A stretch of 64,000 nucleotides of DNA, taken from contig NC_012029.1 in NCBI RefSeq assembly GCF_000022205.1, positions 2,480,001-2,544,000 on the forward strand. The letters are read 5' to 3'. The stretch comes from Halorubrum lacusprofundi ATCC 49239 (lineage in GTDB: Archaea > Halobacteriota > Halobacteria > Halobacteriales > Haloferacaceae). Made by a program: the position numbers and the translations under genes. Below, one piece after another: positions 34,774-44,051 of the stretch. Below the pieces are notes generated by a model. That model saw only the letters and a program-made list of their open reading frames with translations, had not been told where the DNA came from and made no database searches. Position 1 is the first letter of the stretch. Every line of letters starts with the position of its first letter.

Positions 34774-34998
34774 ATATAGCCTATGTAGATTAATTGAGTT
34801 AATAGTTCGGAATAGCGTTGAATATCCGTCCATAGCGTCGTTGGCGGATCGTTTGGGGTTGTCGGATTCACTCTCGCCGTAAACGGCGGGATTCTCTCCT
34901 CGGGGAAAGATAGCCGACGGAGTACGACAATCGTCGTCACCGTTCGTCGTCACGGACCGATAGAATGAGGTGGGTTATGGTGGAAGGAACGTGCAGGA

Positions 34999-36879
34999 AT
35001 GTTCGATAAGGTTCTGGTCGCGAACCGCGGAGAAATCGCGGTTCGGGTGATGCGCGCCTGTGCTGAGCTGGGTGTCGACACCGTCGCCGTCTACAGCGAC
35101 GCGGACAAACACGCGGGTCACGTCCGGTACGCGGACGAGGCGTACAACGTGGGACCGGCCCGCGCTGCCGACTCGTACCTCGACGGCGAGGCGGTCGTCG
35201 AGGCCGCGAAGGCGGCCGACGCCGACGCGATCCACCCCGGCTACGGCTTCCTCGCGGAGAACGCCGACTTCGCGGCCCGCGTCGAGGCGACCGACGGGAT
35301 CACCTGGGTCGGTCCGTCGAGCGACGCGATGGAGCGGCTCGGGGAGAAGACCCACGCGCGCCGCGTGATGGACGACGCCGACGTGCCCATCGTCCCCGGG
35401 ACGACCGAGCCCGTTACCGACGTCGAGGCGGTGACCGAGTTCGGCGACGAGCACGGCTACCCCGTCGCGATCAAAGCCGAGGGCGGCGGCGGCGGCCGCG
35501 GGATGAAAGTCGTCGAGAGTGCCGACGAGGCCGAGAAGGCCCTCGAATCCGCGAAACGCGAGGGCGAGGCGTACTTCTCGAACGACTCCGTCTACCTCGA
35601 ACGCTATCTACAGAACCCCCGCCACATCGAGGTCCAGATCGTCGCAGACGACCCCGAGGGTAACGGGTCCCTCGACGAGAGCGACGTGGTCCACCTCGGC
35701 GAGCGCGACTGCTCGCTCCAGCGCCGCTACCAGAAGGTGATCGAAGAGGGGCCTTCCCCCGCGCTCTCCGACGAACTGCGCGAGCAGATCGGCGAGTCCG
35801 CTCGCCGCGGCGTCGCCGCCGCCGACTACACCAACGCCGGCACCGTCGAGTTCCTCGTCGAGGAGGACGTGGACCGCGACCCGTCGGACCTGCTCGGGCC
35901 GGACACGCCCTTCTACTTCCTCGAAGTCAACACGCGGATTCAGGTCGAACACACCGTCACGGAGGAGCTGACGGGGATCGACATCGTGAAAGAGCAGCTC
36001 CGGGTCGCCGCCGGGGAGGGCATCTCCGTCTCGCAGGACGACGTCGAGCTTGACGGCCACGCGATCGAGTTCCGGATCAACGCCGAGAACGCCGCCGCCG
36101 ACTTCCAGCCCGCCAACGAGGGACGCTTGGAGACCTACGACCCACCGGGCGGAATCGGCGTCCGCGTCGACGACGCGCTCCGACAGGGCGACGAGCTGGT
36201 CACCGACTACGATTCGATGATCGCGAAGCTGATCGTGTGGGGTTCGGACCGCGAGGAGTGTCTCGCGCGGTCGAAGCGCGCGCTCGCGGAGTACGACCTC
36301 GAAGGAGTCGTCACCATCGTCCCGTTCCATCGTCTCATGCTCGACGACGAGCGGTTCGTCGCGGGCACCCACACCACGAAGTACCTCGACGAGGAGCTCG
36401 ATGAGGCGCTGGTCGCGGACGCACAGGAGAAGTGGGGCACCGAGTCGTCCGCGAGCGGCGACGACGATGAAGAGGTGTCCGAACGCGAGTTCACCGTCGA
36501 GGTGAACGGCAAGCGTTTCGAGGTCGAACTGGAGGAGCGCGGCGCACCCGCGATCCCGGTGCCGGAGGGCGGGATGGGCGGCGCCGGCGGCAGTGGTGGC
36601 GAGCAGCGGCCCCCGCAGGCGAAGTCCGACGACGGGAGTGACGACGGTGTCGACATCGCTGAGGGCGGCGAGGCGATCGAGGCGGAGATGCAGGGGACGA
36701 TCCTCTCGGTCGACGTCGACGAGGGCGACGAGGTCGCCGCCGGCGACGTGGTCTGTGTGCTCGAAGCGATGAAGATGGAAAACGACGTGGTCGCCGAGCG
36801 CGGCGGCACCGTCGTGAGCGTTCACGCCGGCGAGGGCGACAGCGTCGATATGGGCGACGTGCTGATCGTGTTGGAGTAG
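34999..36879 (+). CDS. pccA: Acyl-CoA carboxylase biotin carboxylase and BCCP subunit
   Basis: The protein has 626 residues. Residues 1-445 are the biotin carboxylase ATP-grasp unit ([42 protein letters not shown]). A linker domain rich in Gly and Glu follows. The C-terminal 75 residues are the biotin carrier with Lys592 in EAMKMEND. It supplies carboxybiotin to PccB. Its ATG follows an AT-rich, IS-derived stretch, so the native promoter may have been replaced or displaced by the element. Confidence 0.95.
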   Translation: MFDKVLVANRGEIAVRVMRACAELGVDTVAVYSDADKHAGHVRYADEAYNVGPARAADSYLDGEAVVEAAKAADADAIHPGYGFLAENADFAARVEATDGITWVGPSSDAMERLGEKTHARRVMDDADVPIVPGTTEPVTDVEAVTEFGDEHGYPVAIKAEGGGGGRGMKVVESADEAEKALESAKREGEAYFSNDSVYLERYLQNPRHIEVQIVADDPEGNGSLDESDVVHLGERDCSLQRRYQKVIEEGPSPALSDELREQIGESARRGVAAADYTNAGTVEFLVEEDVDRDPSDLLGPDTPFYFLEVNTRIQVEHTVTEELTGIDIVKEQLRVAAGEGISVSQDDVELDGHAIEFRINAENAAADFQPANEGRLETYDPPGGIGVRVDDALRQGDELVTDYDSMIAKLIVWGSDREECLARSKRALAEYDLEGVVTIVPFHRLMLDDERFVAGTHTTKYLDEELDEALVADAQEKWGTESSASGDDDEEVSEREFTVEVNGKRFEVELEERGAPAIPVPEGGMGGAGGSGGEQRPPQAKSDDGSDDGVDIAEGGEAIEAEMQGTILSVDVDEGDEVAAGDVVCVLEAMKMENDVVAERGGTVVSVHAGEGDSVDMGDVLIVLE

Positions 36880-37005
36880 CGCGGCGCAATCCCCAGCGCG
36901 ATGGGTTTTAAGTGAGAGAGTGGTGTTGCTGTCGGCTGTTTAGAGCCGTCAGCGACTCCCGTCCTGACCGACGGTGTTTAACCGAACGCCCGAAAAGAGG
37001 GCGAT

Positions 37006-37353
37006 ATGGAGCCGGTCGACGACTGGCAGGCGGCGATCGCGGAGGCCGGGGAGCTGACCGGCCCGATCGCCGCGGCCGTCGTCGACGAACACGGCGACCG
37101 CGGGAAACGCGCCATAGAGGCGGTCGGCGAGGGACGGGTCAAGCGCTACCGCGATTTCACCGTCGTCGTCGGCCACGACGACGAGTACGTTATCGAGGAC
37201 GGCGAGTGTACCTGCGCAGACGCGACCTACAACCTCGACGCCGAGGACCCCTCGGAGCGGTGCTGGCATGCGATCGCGGTCGACGTGGCGGACGCGGTCG
37301 ACGCGGTCGATCACCACGATATGTGGTACTCGGAGGTCAGGGAGTTCCTCTAG
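37006..37353 (+). CDS. Small SWIM-type zinc-finger protein
   Basis: The protein has 115 residues. It contains a CxC-x15-CxH motif (Cys68, Cys70, Cys86, His88) in a compact fold with RYRDFTVVVGHDDEYV before it. Such small SWIM proteins occur in many haloarchaea, and a role in DNA or protein contacts is only inferred. A TATA-like GTTTAAC lies about 28 bp upstream of the ATG. Confidence 0.75.
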   Translation: MEPVDDWQAAIAEAGELTGPIAAAVVDEHGDRGKRAIEAVGEGRVKRYRDFTVVVGHDDEYVIEDGECTCADATYNLDAEDPSERCWHAIAVDVADAVDAVDHHDMWYSEVREFL

Positions 37354-37478
37354 GTCGGCGTTGGGACTCGACCGACTGATCGATTTACCCACCGTTCACC
37401 CGAATGAGGCGCCGATACGCCGGATTCATCGGCCGCCCAGTCGAAAACGTTTCAATGGCGGCCGGTCTCTTCTACGGT

Positions 37479-37979
37479 ATGGCGGACTGTCCACTCGCCG
37501 ACGATTGCCCCAGCTTCGACGAACGAATCGAGGGAATGGGGTGCCAACACTACGGCAACAAGGGCGGCGCGGAGTGGTGTAACCACTACGACATGCCCAT
37601 CTACGAGCTGAAACAGCAACCGGTCCAGCCCGGCGAGGAAATCGTCGTCGAGGTCGACGACATCCACGAGAGCGGCGCCGGCGTGGGGCGTACCGACGAC
37701 GGCTTCATCGTCCTCGTCGACGGCCTGCTCCCCCCGGCGCGTGCCGAGGTCCGGATCCACCGCGTGAAATCGAGCCACGCGACCGCGCAAGATGTCGTCG
37801 AGCGCCTCCCCGACGATCCGGAGGAAGGCGAGGGCGACGACGGCGACGGGGATGACCCCGCCGGCGACGACGTTGACGACGCCGACGACACCGAGGAAGA
37901 TGACGGCAAAGGCGACCGGCGCCGCGACCGTCCCGACCGCGAACGGCTCGGCAGCCGCGAAAACTTCTGGGGCAAGTAG
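37479..37979 (+). CDS. TRAM-domain protein with N-terminal Cys cluster
   Basis: The protein has 166 residues. The N-terminal 45 have a Cys-rich motif (CPLADDCPSF, then GCQHYGNKGGAEWCNHYD) that could hold zinc or a cluster. Residues 50-110 form a TRAM domain (GEEIVVEVDDIHESGAGVGR). The remainder is an acidic, Asp/Gly-rich tail. TRAM domains bind RNA. The start at 37479 is preferred because a TATA-like element lies about 30 bp upstream; longer frames start at 37404. Confidence 0.78.
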   Translation: MADCPLADDCPSFDERIEGMGCQHYGNKGGAEWCNHYDMPIYELKQQPVQPGEEIVVEVDDIHESGAGVGRTDDGFIVLVDGLLPPARAEVRIHRVKSSHATAQDVVERLPDDPEEGEGDDGDGDDPAGDDVDDADDTEEDDGKGDRRRDRPDRERLGSRENFWGK

Positions 37980-38114
37980 ACCGTCCCGAGAGCGGTCCCA
38001 CCCCACGGACAGTCCAGACGTTACCGATCCGTCGCCGACTCTGGTCCCGTTTTGCACCCTCTCTGTTCCGTCCACTCCCGTTGAAACCGCCGTTTTTTGG
38101 GCGCGCGTCTCCTG

Positions 38115-38627
38115 ATGACACGTATGGTCGCAGACGACGGGCCCCCCGATCCAGACCGGGACCCTGACCCCGACAACGTCGACGCCGCGGCGCTGTTGGA
38201 GCGCGCGGGGTTCGACGCGGACGAGAGCGTCCTCACCCGCCGGCAGGCCGAGGTGCTGGCCCTCCGCGAACGGGGGCTCCGCCAGTCCGACATCGCGGAC
38301 TGGCTGGGTACCTCCCGTGCGAACGTCTCTAGCGTCGAGGCCAGCGCCCGCAACAACGTGGCGAGCGCCCACGAGACGGTCGCGTTCGCGGAGGCGCTCG
38401 CCGCTCCCGTCCGCGTCGAGATTGAGGCGGGAACCGACCTCTATGACGCGCCGAAGCGCGTGTACGACGCCTGCGACGACGCGGGCGTGAAGGTGAACCA
38501 GACCGCACCCGACCTGATGAAGACGATCGGGGAGCGTGCGGGCGACGCGGTCCGCGGACGCGAGGTTCGCGATCGGCTGTTTGTCACCGTCGACACCAAC
38601 GGCACGATCCGGGTGCGGCAGCCCTAA
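38115..38627 (+). CDS. Tfx-family helix-turn-helix regulator
   Basis: The protein has 170 residues. After an acidic N-terminus, a helix-turn-helix (LTRRQAEVLALRERGLRQSD, then IADWLGTSRANVSSVEASAR) matches the Tfx family of archaeal DNA-binding regulators, originally described near formylmethanofuran dehydrogenase genes. The C-terminal part is the family's alpha-beta domain. Target genes are unknown. A start at 38124 is equally possible; T-rich GTTTTTTGGG lies about 25 bp upstream. Confidence 0.78.
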   Translation: MTRMVADDGPPDPDRDPDPDNVDAAALLERAGFDADESVLTRRQAEVLALRERGLRQSDIADWLGTSRANVSSVEASARNNVASAHETVAFAEALAAPVRVEIEAGTDLYDAPKRVYDACDDAGVKVNQTAPDLMKTIGERAGDAVRGREVRDRLFVTVDTNGTIRVRQP

Positions 38628-38679
38628 CTCGAAGTGGTCGGAGGAACCCGGTTCTTCCTCTCGCGGCCGCCGGCTGGGC

Positions 38680-38731
38680 GGGTCGATCGCAGACGCCAAA
38701 TCGACGGGTCGACCACGGACGCTAAGTCGGT
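38680..38731 (+). repeat. Imperfect 26-bp tandem repeat before the MBL gene
   Basis: GGGTCGATCGCAGACGCCAA at 38680-38699 has a diverged neighbour, GGGTCGACCACGGACGCTAA, starting at 38706. About 19 of 26 bases match. It overlaps the expected promoter position of the next gene. Confidence 0.5.
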
Positions 38732-38753
38732 GGGCCGTGGATGCCGAGCCGAG

Positions 38754-39581
38754 ATGCGGGTCACCCTCCTCGGAACCGGCGACACGACCGGGACGCCGAC
38801 GGTCGGCTGCGATTGCGACACCTGCGCCGCGGCGCGCGAGCGCGGGGTGTCGCGCTCGCGGTTCTCGGTCCACGTCGCGAACGAGCGCACAGGCGAGTCG
38901 CTACTCGTCGACTTCAGCCCCGATTTCCGGAGCCAGTTCCTCGACAACGACGTTCCGCTGCCCGACGCCGGCATCGTGACGCACATCCACTTCGACCACT
39001 TGGACGGGCTCGGCAACGTCTACCGGCTGGTCGACGGGCTCCCGGTCCACGCGCCGTCGGAGACCGATCCCGCGACCGACGAGAGCGTCGCCGAGACGAT
39101 CCGAAGCAAGTACGACTACTTGGAAGACCGGATCGGCGTCCACTCCCGCGACCCGTTCGACCCGTTCGAGAGCTGCGGGTTTGAGGTTCGGTTCGTCCCC
39201 GTCGACCACCCGCCGCTCCTGTGTTACGGCGTCGTGATCGAAGACCCCGAGACGGGCGCCAAGCTCTCGTTGACGGGCGACACGAGCTACGACGTGCCAG
39301 AGCGGTCCCGCGACGCGCTCGCCGACGCCGACCTCCTGCTCGCCGACGCCATCGTCCCCGCGTCGCTTTGCGACCATCACCCGATCGGCGGGCGCCACGA
39401 GGGCCCGGACGGGGTCCCGCGCACGTTCGGCTCGAAACACATGACCCGGGAGGGCGCGCTCGCGCTTGCCGACGAGCTGGACGCGGACCGCACCCGCCTC
39501 GTCCACCTCGCGCACTTCTACCCGCCCGACGAAGCGTTCGAGGAGCCGCTGGCGGTGGATGGGGAAGTGTACGAGCTGTGA
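38754..39581 (+). CDS. Metallo-beta-lactamase-fold phosphodiesterase, PhnP-like
   Basis: The protein has 275 residues. The HxHxDH metal site is in THIHFDHLDG, with further His and Asp in SLTGDTSYD and VHLAHFYPP. The N-terminal pair CDCDTCAA resembles the zinc-binding loop of PhnP-type cyclic phosphodiesterases. Substrate is unknown. The start MRVTLLGTGDTTG at 38754 fits the family; longer frames do not. The following gene is 37 bp away. Confidence 0.85.
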   Translation: MRVTLLGTGDTTGTPTVGCDCDTCAAARERGVSRSRFSVHVANERTGESLLVDFSPDFRSQFLDNDVPLPDAGIVTHIHFDHLDGLGNVYRLVDGLPVHAPSETDPATDESVAETIRSKYDYLEDRIGVHSRDPFDPFESCGFEVRFVPVDHPPLLCYGVVIEDPETGAKLSLTGDTSYDVPERSRDALADADLLLADAIVPASLCDHHPIGGRHEGPDGVPRTFGSKHMTREGALALADELDADRTRLVHLAHFYPPDEAFEEPLAVDGEVYEL

Positions 39582-39618
39582 CGACGCTTTTGTCCCGGTA
39601 GCACCTACCACGGCCGAG

Positions 39619-40740
39619 ATGGACGTGAGATCCCGGATCGGTGGGGCGCTCGACCGGCTGGAGCCGCCGCCGCGCGCGGTCGACTGGTCACTTTTCGCGT
39701 TCGTCGTCGCCGAGGCGATGACCGGGCTCGTCTCGTTCACCGTCGGCGTCCCCGAGGGATGGCCGCTGTTCTGGCTCCACCGCGCGCTCGGGATCGGGAT
39801 CGTCGCACTGCTCGCGTGGAAACTCGCGCGTGTCGGCCGTCGGCTCACGGATCCGAGCCTGTGGCGGCGGTCGACCGCGCTGTCAGTCCTGACGCTCGTC
39901 GCCGCGCTCGGCACGCTTGCGACCGGGATCGTCTGGGTGTTCGGGCTCGACGTGCGACTCTCCTACTGGACCCTCCTCTCCGTCCACGTCGGGTTCGGCC
40001 TCGCGCTCGTCCCGCTTGTAGCCGCGCACGCGGCGACTCGGTTCCGGCTCCCGCGACGGGTCGACTTCGAGCGGCGGCGCACCGCGATACGCTACACCGT
40101 CCTGCTGGCCGCGGGCGCGGCGACGTACCGCCTCCAGCAGGCCGCCAACGACGCGCTCGACACGGCCGGCTCCGACCGGAGATTCACCGGGTCACAGCCG
40201 CGGGAGGGCGAGGGGAACGGCGCGTTCCCGATCACCTCGTGGGTCGCCGACGACCCCGACCCGATCGACCGAGAACCCTACCGACTGATGGTCGACGGAC
40301 TCGTCGTCGACCCGATCGCCCTCAACGCCAGCGACCTCGCCGCGGGCCACGAGACGGAGGCCCTGCTCGACTGCACCAGCGGCTGGTACACGGTCCAAGA
40401 GTGGGGCGGGATCCGCGTCGGCGACCTCCTCGACGCGGCCGGCGGGGTCGCGGCCGCGGGGGAAACCCCCGGTGCGGATTCCGACCGCGAGCCGGCATAC
40501 GTCCGGTTCACGTCCGTGACGGGCTACCGCTGGAGCCTCCCGATCGAGGAGGCCGAGGACGCGCTGCTCGCAACGCACGTGGGCGGCGAGCGCCTCTCGC
40601 ACGGGCACGGCGCGCCCGCTCGGCTGGTCGCGCCCGACAGGCGGGGGTTCCAGTGGGTGAAGTGGGTGACGCGGGTGGAAGTCAGGTCGGAGTACGACCT
40701 CGGCCAGTGGGTGGTGACGCTGGTGAGCGGGTTCGAGTAG
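39619..40740 (+). CDS. Membrane-bound molybdopterin-dependent oxidoreductase
   Basis: The protein has 373 residues. The N-terminal half has four hydrophobic helices with spaced His, a small cytochrome b-like membrane domain. The C-terminal half is a sulfite oxidase/MsrP-type molybdopterin domain with the molybdenum-ligand Cys252 in LLDCTSGWYT, then FTSVTGYRWSLP. It probably reduces or oxidises a substrate outside the membrane. Substrate is unknown. It faces hef convergently. Confidence 0.83.
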   Translation: MDVRSRIGGALDRLEPPPRAVDWSLFAFVVAEAMTGLVSFTVGVPEGWPLFWLHRALGIGIVALLAWKLARVGRRLTDPSLWRRSTALSVLTLVAALGTLATGIVWVFGLDVRLSYWTLLSVHVGFGLALVPLVAAHAATRFRLPRRVDFERRRTAIRYTVLLAAGAATYRLQQAANDALDTAGSDRRFTGSQPREGEGNGAFPITSWVADDPDPIDREPYRLMVDGLVVDPIALNASDLAAGHETEALLDCTSGWYTVQEWGGIRVGDLLDAAGGVAAAGETPGADSDREPAYVRFTSVTGYRWSLPIEEAEDALLATHVGGERLSHGHGAPARLVAPDRRGFQWVKWVTRVEVRSEYDLGQWVVTLVSGFE

Positions 40741-40766
40741 CCGGCTCGCTGGCGGAAACGCGGGCG

Positions 40767-43277
40767 TTACTCGTACTCGCTCCCGACGACTTCACGGATG
40801 CGCTCGGCGGTCACCGGGCCGACCCCGTCGACCTCCAGTAGGTCGTCCTCCGGCGCGGTCATCACGGCCTCGACGGTGCCGAAGTGTTCGAGAAGCGTGC
40901 GCGCGGTGACCGGGCCGATGTCGGCAATGGAGGAGACGACGTACTCCTGCTGTTCGGCGCGGGTCTTCGCCGTCTTCTCGCCGTGGACGCTCACCTCGCG
41001 GTCCCGCGTCTCCTGCTCGCGCTTGGCGATCGTCGCGAGCAGTTCGGTGGTGTCCGACTCGCCCTCGGTGCGGAGGACGCTCACATCGAAGTCGACCGCG
41101 AGCGACGCGAGCGCGCCGCGAATCGCGTTGGGGTCGATGTCGCGCTGGCCGTAGAGGTTCGTCCCCTCGACGACCATCACGGGGCGGGCGTACGCCCGCG
41201 AGAGCTCGCCGACCTGCTCGAACATCGACCGATCGGAGTCGAGCATCGAGTCGACGAAGTCCGCCGCCGACTTGCGCTCGACGGCAACCCGGTCGGAGAG
41301 CACGTAGTCGCCGACCGCGAGCGTCTCCAGCCGGGTGACGAGTCCGTCGCGCGTCGAGAGGTCCTTCGCGATGGTGGAGTCGAGCTCGCGCTGATCGACG
41401 ACGACTTCGACGCCCTCGTCGACGCCAGCGGTCGCGACGACGCCGGCATCGTCGCTGTCCCCCTCGCTTGCCTCGACCTCGCCGGCATCGTCGCTGTCTC
41501 CCTCGCTCTCGTCGCCCCCGTCGCTCTCGTCGCCTCCGTCGTCATCGTTATCCTCCCCATCGGCGTCTCCGTCTCGCGCCTCCGCCGCGAAGTCGGTGAG
41601 TCCGGCGTCGGTGTTGTCGTCGTCGCCGCCATCGTCACTGTCTGCCGCGCTATTGTCGGCTTCCGGCTTCGTGTCGTTCCCGGCGGATCCCCCGGCGAAC
41701 GCGTCGAGCCCCGCCTGTCCATCGTCGACGGTCTCTTCAATGTCGTCGGTCGCTTCCTTCAGTTCGGCGAGCTGGCTGGCCATCTTCTTCTCGCGGCGCC
41801 GCGAGATCCAGAAGAACGCCTCGTCGCGGGTGTCTTCTGCCATCAGGACGACGACTTTCCCCTCGGCCTGCCGGCCGGTCCGGCCCTTGCGCTGGATCGA
41901 GCGGATCGCGGTCGGGACCGGCTCGTAGAAACAGACGAGATCGACCTCTGGGACGTCGAGCCCCTCCTCGGCGACGCTCGTGGAGACGAGTACCTCGAAG
42001 TCCCCGGCTTTGAACTCGTCGAGCGTCTCCTGTTGCTGTTTCTGGCTCATTCCGTCGGAGCCCTCCTTGTCGCCCTGTCCGACGAACTTCCGCACGTCGA
42101 AGCTCGTCGAGAGGAACTCCACGAGCGCCTCCGCGGTGTCGCGGGACTCGGTGAACAGAATGGCACGCTCGCCCTCGTTGATCCCGAGCGTCTCCGCCAG
42201 CAGGATGCGGGCCTTCGAGAACTTCGGGTGGAGCCCGTCGAACGCCTCGGCCTTCCGCATCGCCTCGCGCACTTTGGGGTCCGCGACCATCCGCTGGCTC
42301 GCCTTCGAGGCACCGGAGGAGCGCGCGGCCTCGCGCTGGCGCTCGAAGTAGCGACGAACGGATTCGACCGACTGGGTCTCGACCAGCTCGGTCGCACGCC
42401 GGAGCTTCATCACCTCGGCGTGGGTGGACATCCCTTTGTACCCGTCCGACTGGTCGTTGTCCATCATCTTCTTCAGCTTCCCGCGCATCTCGTTGAGGTC
42501 GCGCTGGGAGAGGTCGGGGCTTGTCTTGTTCGTCACGCCGAGCGACTTCAGCTTCTCCAGTCGGTCGGTTATCACCTCGTTGAGGGCGTCGCGGATCGCG
42601 ATGACCTCGTCGGGGAGCGTGACCTGCTCCCACTGCACGTCGGTGTCGTGGGTGTACTCGTCGACGTCGGCGTCCTCCTCGGTCATCACTTCCACGTTCG
42701 AGAGCCCGAGGTTCTCACAGACCGTCTCGATCTCCTCGGTGTCGCCGCCGGGCGAGGCCGACATCCCGGTGACGAGCGGGTCGGCCGCGTCGGCGTGGTA
42801 GCGCTCGGCGATGTAGACGTACGCGTAGTCGCCGGTCGCGCGGTGACACTCGTCGAAGGTGCAGTGGGTCACGTCGCGCAGCGAGATCCGGTTGCCGACC
42901 AGATCGTTCTCGACGACCTGCGGAGTCGCGATCACGATCCGGGCGTCGTTCCAGAGCGCGGCGCGATCGTCGGGTTTCACGTCGCCGGTGAACACGACGA
43001 TCTCGTCGTCCGGAATCGAGAGCGCCTCGCGGTAGAAGTCGGCGTGCTGCTGGACGAGGGGTTTTGTGGGGGCTAAAAAGAGCGCCTTCCCGCCGACTTC
43101 GTGGAGGCGCTCGGCGGTGACGAGCAGGCTGACCGTCGTCTTGCCGAGACCGGTCGGGAGACAGACGAGTGTGTGTTCGTCGGCCGCGGCGTCCGCGAGC
43201 TGGAGCTGGTAGCGGCGCCGCTGAAGGAAGTCGTCGACGAGCAGGGGTCTGTCGATGCCGGTGGCCTCAGTCGCCAT
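40767..43277 (-). CDS. hef: Hef helicase/nuclease
   Basis: The protein has 836 residues. The N-terminal FANCM-like helicase has Walker A PTGLGKT (41-47), DECH box in FDECHRATG, and motif VI RKGRTGRQAEG. An acidic low-complexity linker (about 515-625) carries repeated EGDSDDAG units. The C-terminal XPF nuclease has VERKSAADFVDSM as catalytic core, then a helix-hairpin-helix (DIGPVTARTLLEHF). Hef restarts stalled forks and is the XPF/FANCM counterpart in archaea. Confidence 0.96.
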   Translation of the reverse strand: MATEATGIDRPLLVDDFLQRRRYQLQLADAAADEHTLVCLPTGLGKTTVSLLVTAERLHEVGGKALFLAPTKPLVQQHADFYREALSIPDDEIVVFTGDVKPDDRAALWNDARIVIATPQVVENDLVGNRISLRDVTHCTFDECHRATGDYAYVYIAERYHADAADPLVTGMSASPGGDTEEIETVCENLGLSNVEVMTEEDADVDEYTHDTDVQWEQVTLPDEVIAIRDALNEVITDRLEKLKSLGVTNKTSPDLSQRDLNEMRGKLKKMMDNDQSDGYKGMSTHAEVMKLRRATELVETQSVESVRRYFERQREAARSSGASKASQRMVADPKVREAMRKAEAFDGLHPKFSKARILLAETLGINEGERAILFTESRDTAEALVEFLSTSFDVRKFVGQGDKEGSDGMSQKQQQETLDEFKAGDFEVLVSTSVAEEGLDVPEVDLVCFYEPVPTAIRSIQRKGRTGRQAEGKVVVLMAEDTRDEAFFWISRRREKKMASQLAELKEATDDIEETVDDGQAGLDAFAGGSAGNDTKPEADNSAADSDDGGDDDNTDAGLTDFAAEARDGDADGEDNDDDGGDESDGGDESEGDSDDAGEVEASEGDSDDAGVVATAGVDEGVEVVVDQRELDSTIAKDLSTRDGLVTRLETLAVGDYVLSDRVAVERKSAADFVDSMLDSDRSMFEQVGELSRAYARPVMVVEGTNLYGQRDIDPNAIRGALASLAVDFDVSVLRTEGESDTTELLATIAKREQETRDREVSVHGEKTAKTRAEQQEYVVSSIADIGPVTARTLLEHFGTVEAVMTAPEDDLLEVDGVGPVTAERIREVVGSEYE

Positions 43278-43329
43278 CGGCGGGGCTTCGCCGCCGTCGG
43301 CCTAAAGCCTTCGCGAACCGGGGTGAAAG

Positions 43330-43434
43330 TTAACAGTCACCGGATCGCTCCTCTCGGAGCTTCTCCGGCACGTTCTCGTCGACCAGGTTCGCCCACTCGA
43401 CGAGCCGGTCTTCGGATGGCGTTTGCGCACTCAT
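43330..43434 (-). CDS. Small protein of 34 residues beside hef
   Basis: The frame runs from ATG 43434 to TAA 43330-43332. The peptide starts MSAQTPSEDRL, has VEWANLVDENV and ends in REERSGDC. A TATA-like GTATTAAC lies 24-31 bp upstream (43458-43465, minus strand), right for a leaderless start. It is too short for a strong composition test, but start, stop, codon use and promoter agree. Function is unknown; its acidic, amphipathic pattern resembles small haloarchaeal proteins. Confidence 0.55.
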   Translation of the reverse strand: MSAQTPSEDRLVEWANLVDENVPEKLREERSGDC

Positions 43435-43457
43435 CACACGACTGATCTCAGTGGTTC

Positions 43458-43465
43458 GTATTAAC
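43458..43465 (-). promoter_or_regulatory. TATA-like box of the 34-aa gene
   Basis: Plus-strand GTATTAAC is centred 27 bp upstream of ATG 43434 on the minus strand. Confidence 0.5.
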
Positions 43466-43580
43466 ACTTACCCCGATTCCGCGCGAGTTGGGGGGCGTCG
43501 GGGGCGAGACGGGCCGGATCGAGGCGGGCGCCCTCGGGCCGACTCGCACGCTTTTTACGGTTCACGTGCGTCCGGCCGGC

Positions 43581-44024
43581 ATGAGCAACCTCGACGAGTT
43601 CCTCGCGGGCGAGCGGCTCGACGACGTGGTCTTCTACCTGAGCGACGCGTATCTCGACGACGACTCCCGGCTCCGCAACGTCGGCACTGAGACTGACGGT
43701 GGGGTTCGGCTGATCCTCGACGGGGAGACCGGTCGGTCCGCGTTTCAGGCCGGAACCGGTATGGGCGCGATGGAGTTCGCGAAGACGGCGATGGGCGCCG
43801 AAGGCGAGATCGCGCGATTGCTCGACGACGGGGCGTGTCCGTTCACCGAGGAGAATCCCGACGACGATCACGAGATCCGGTTCATCTTCGCGTTCGCGGA
43901 GGCGCAAAATGAGGAAGTCGGCGGGCTCTACGCCGAGGGCGACGTGATCCACGCGTACGCCCACTGCACCTGTGGGGAGAGCTACTCGCACAAGTGGGTC
44001 ATCGGCGACCGCGACGGCGAATAG
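43581..44024 (+). CDS. Conserved haloarchaeal protein, DUF5807-like
   Basis: The protein has 147 residues and starts MSNLDEFLAGERLDDVVFYL. A Cys pair HCTCGESYSH at the end and RFIFAFAEAQNEEVGGLYAEG are recognisable. Function unknown. CTTTTTAC about 28 bp upstream is a plausible TATA box. It faces the acyl-CoA synthetase gene convergently. Confidence 0.75.
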   Translation: MSNLDEFLAGERLDDVVFYLSDAYLDDDSRLRNVGTETDGGVRLILDGETGRSAFQAGTGMGAMEFAKTAMGAEGEIARLLDDGACPFTEENPDDDHEIRFIFAFAEAQNEEVGGLYAEGDVIHAYAHCTCGESYSHKWVIGDRDGE

Positions 44025-44051
44025 ACCACCCGCGGTCGACCCGTTAACGAC

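Larger units (their letters stand above)
33466..34900 (-). mobile_element. IS1341/IS605-type insertion element (tnpB only)
   Basis: A tnpB reading frame is flanked by the hairpin ends of this family: CCCCGGCGT-AA-ACGCCGGGG at the right end (33471-33490) and CGCCGT-AA-ACGGCG at the left end (34875-34888). No TnpA gene is present, so the element would depend on a transposase elsewhere. The exact ends are estimated. It interrupts the region between pccX and pccA, and its GC (below 55%) is lower than that of its neighbours. Confidence 0.8.

Noticed and set aside
34614-34953. Separate small protein upstream of tnpB
   Set aside because: It is the N-terminal part of tnpB cut off by the TGA; the two frames are in the same register.
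40884-43076. 730-codon plus-strand frame
   Set aside because: It is the antisense shadow of hef and has no domain.
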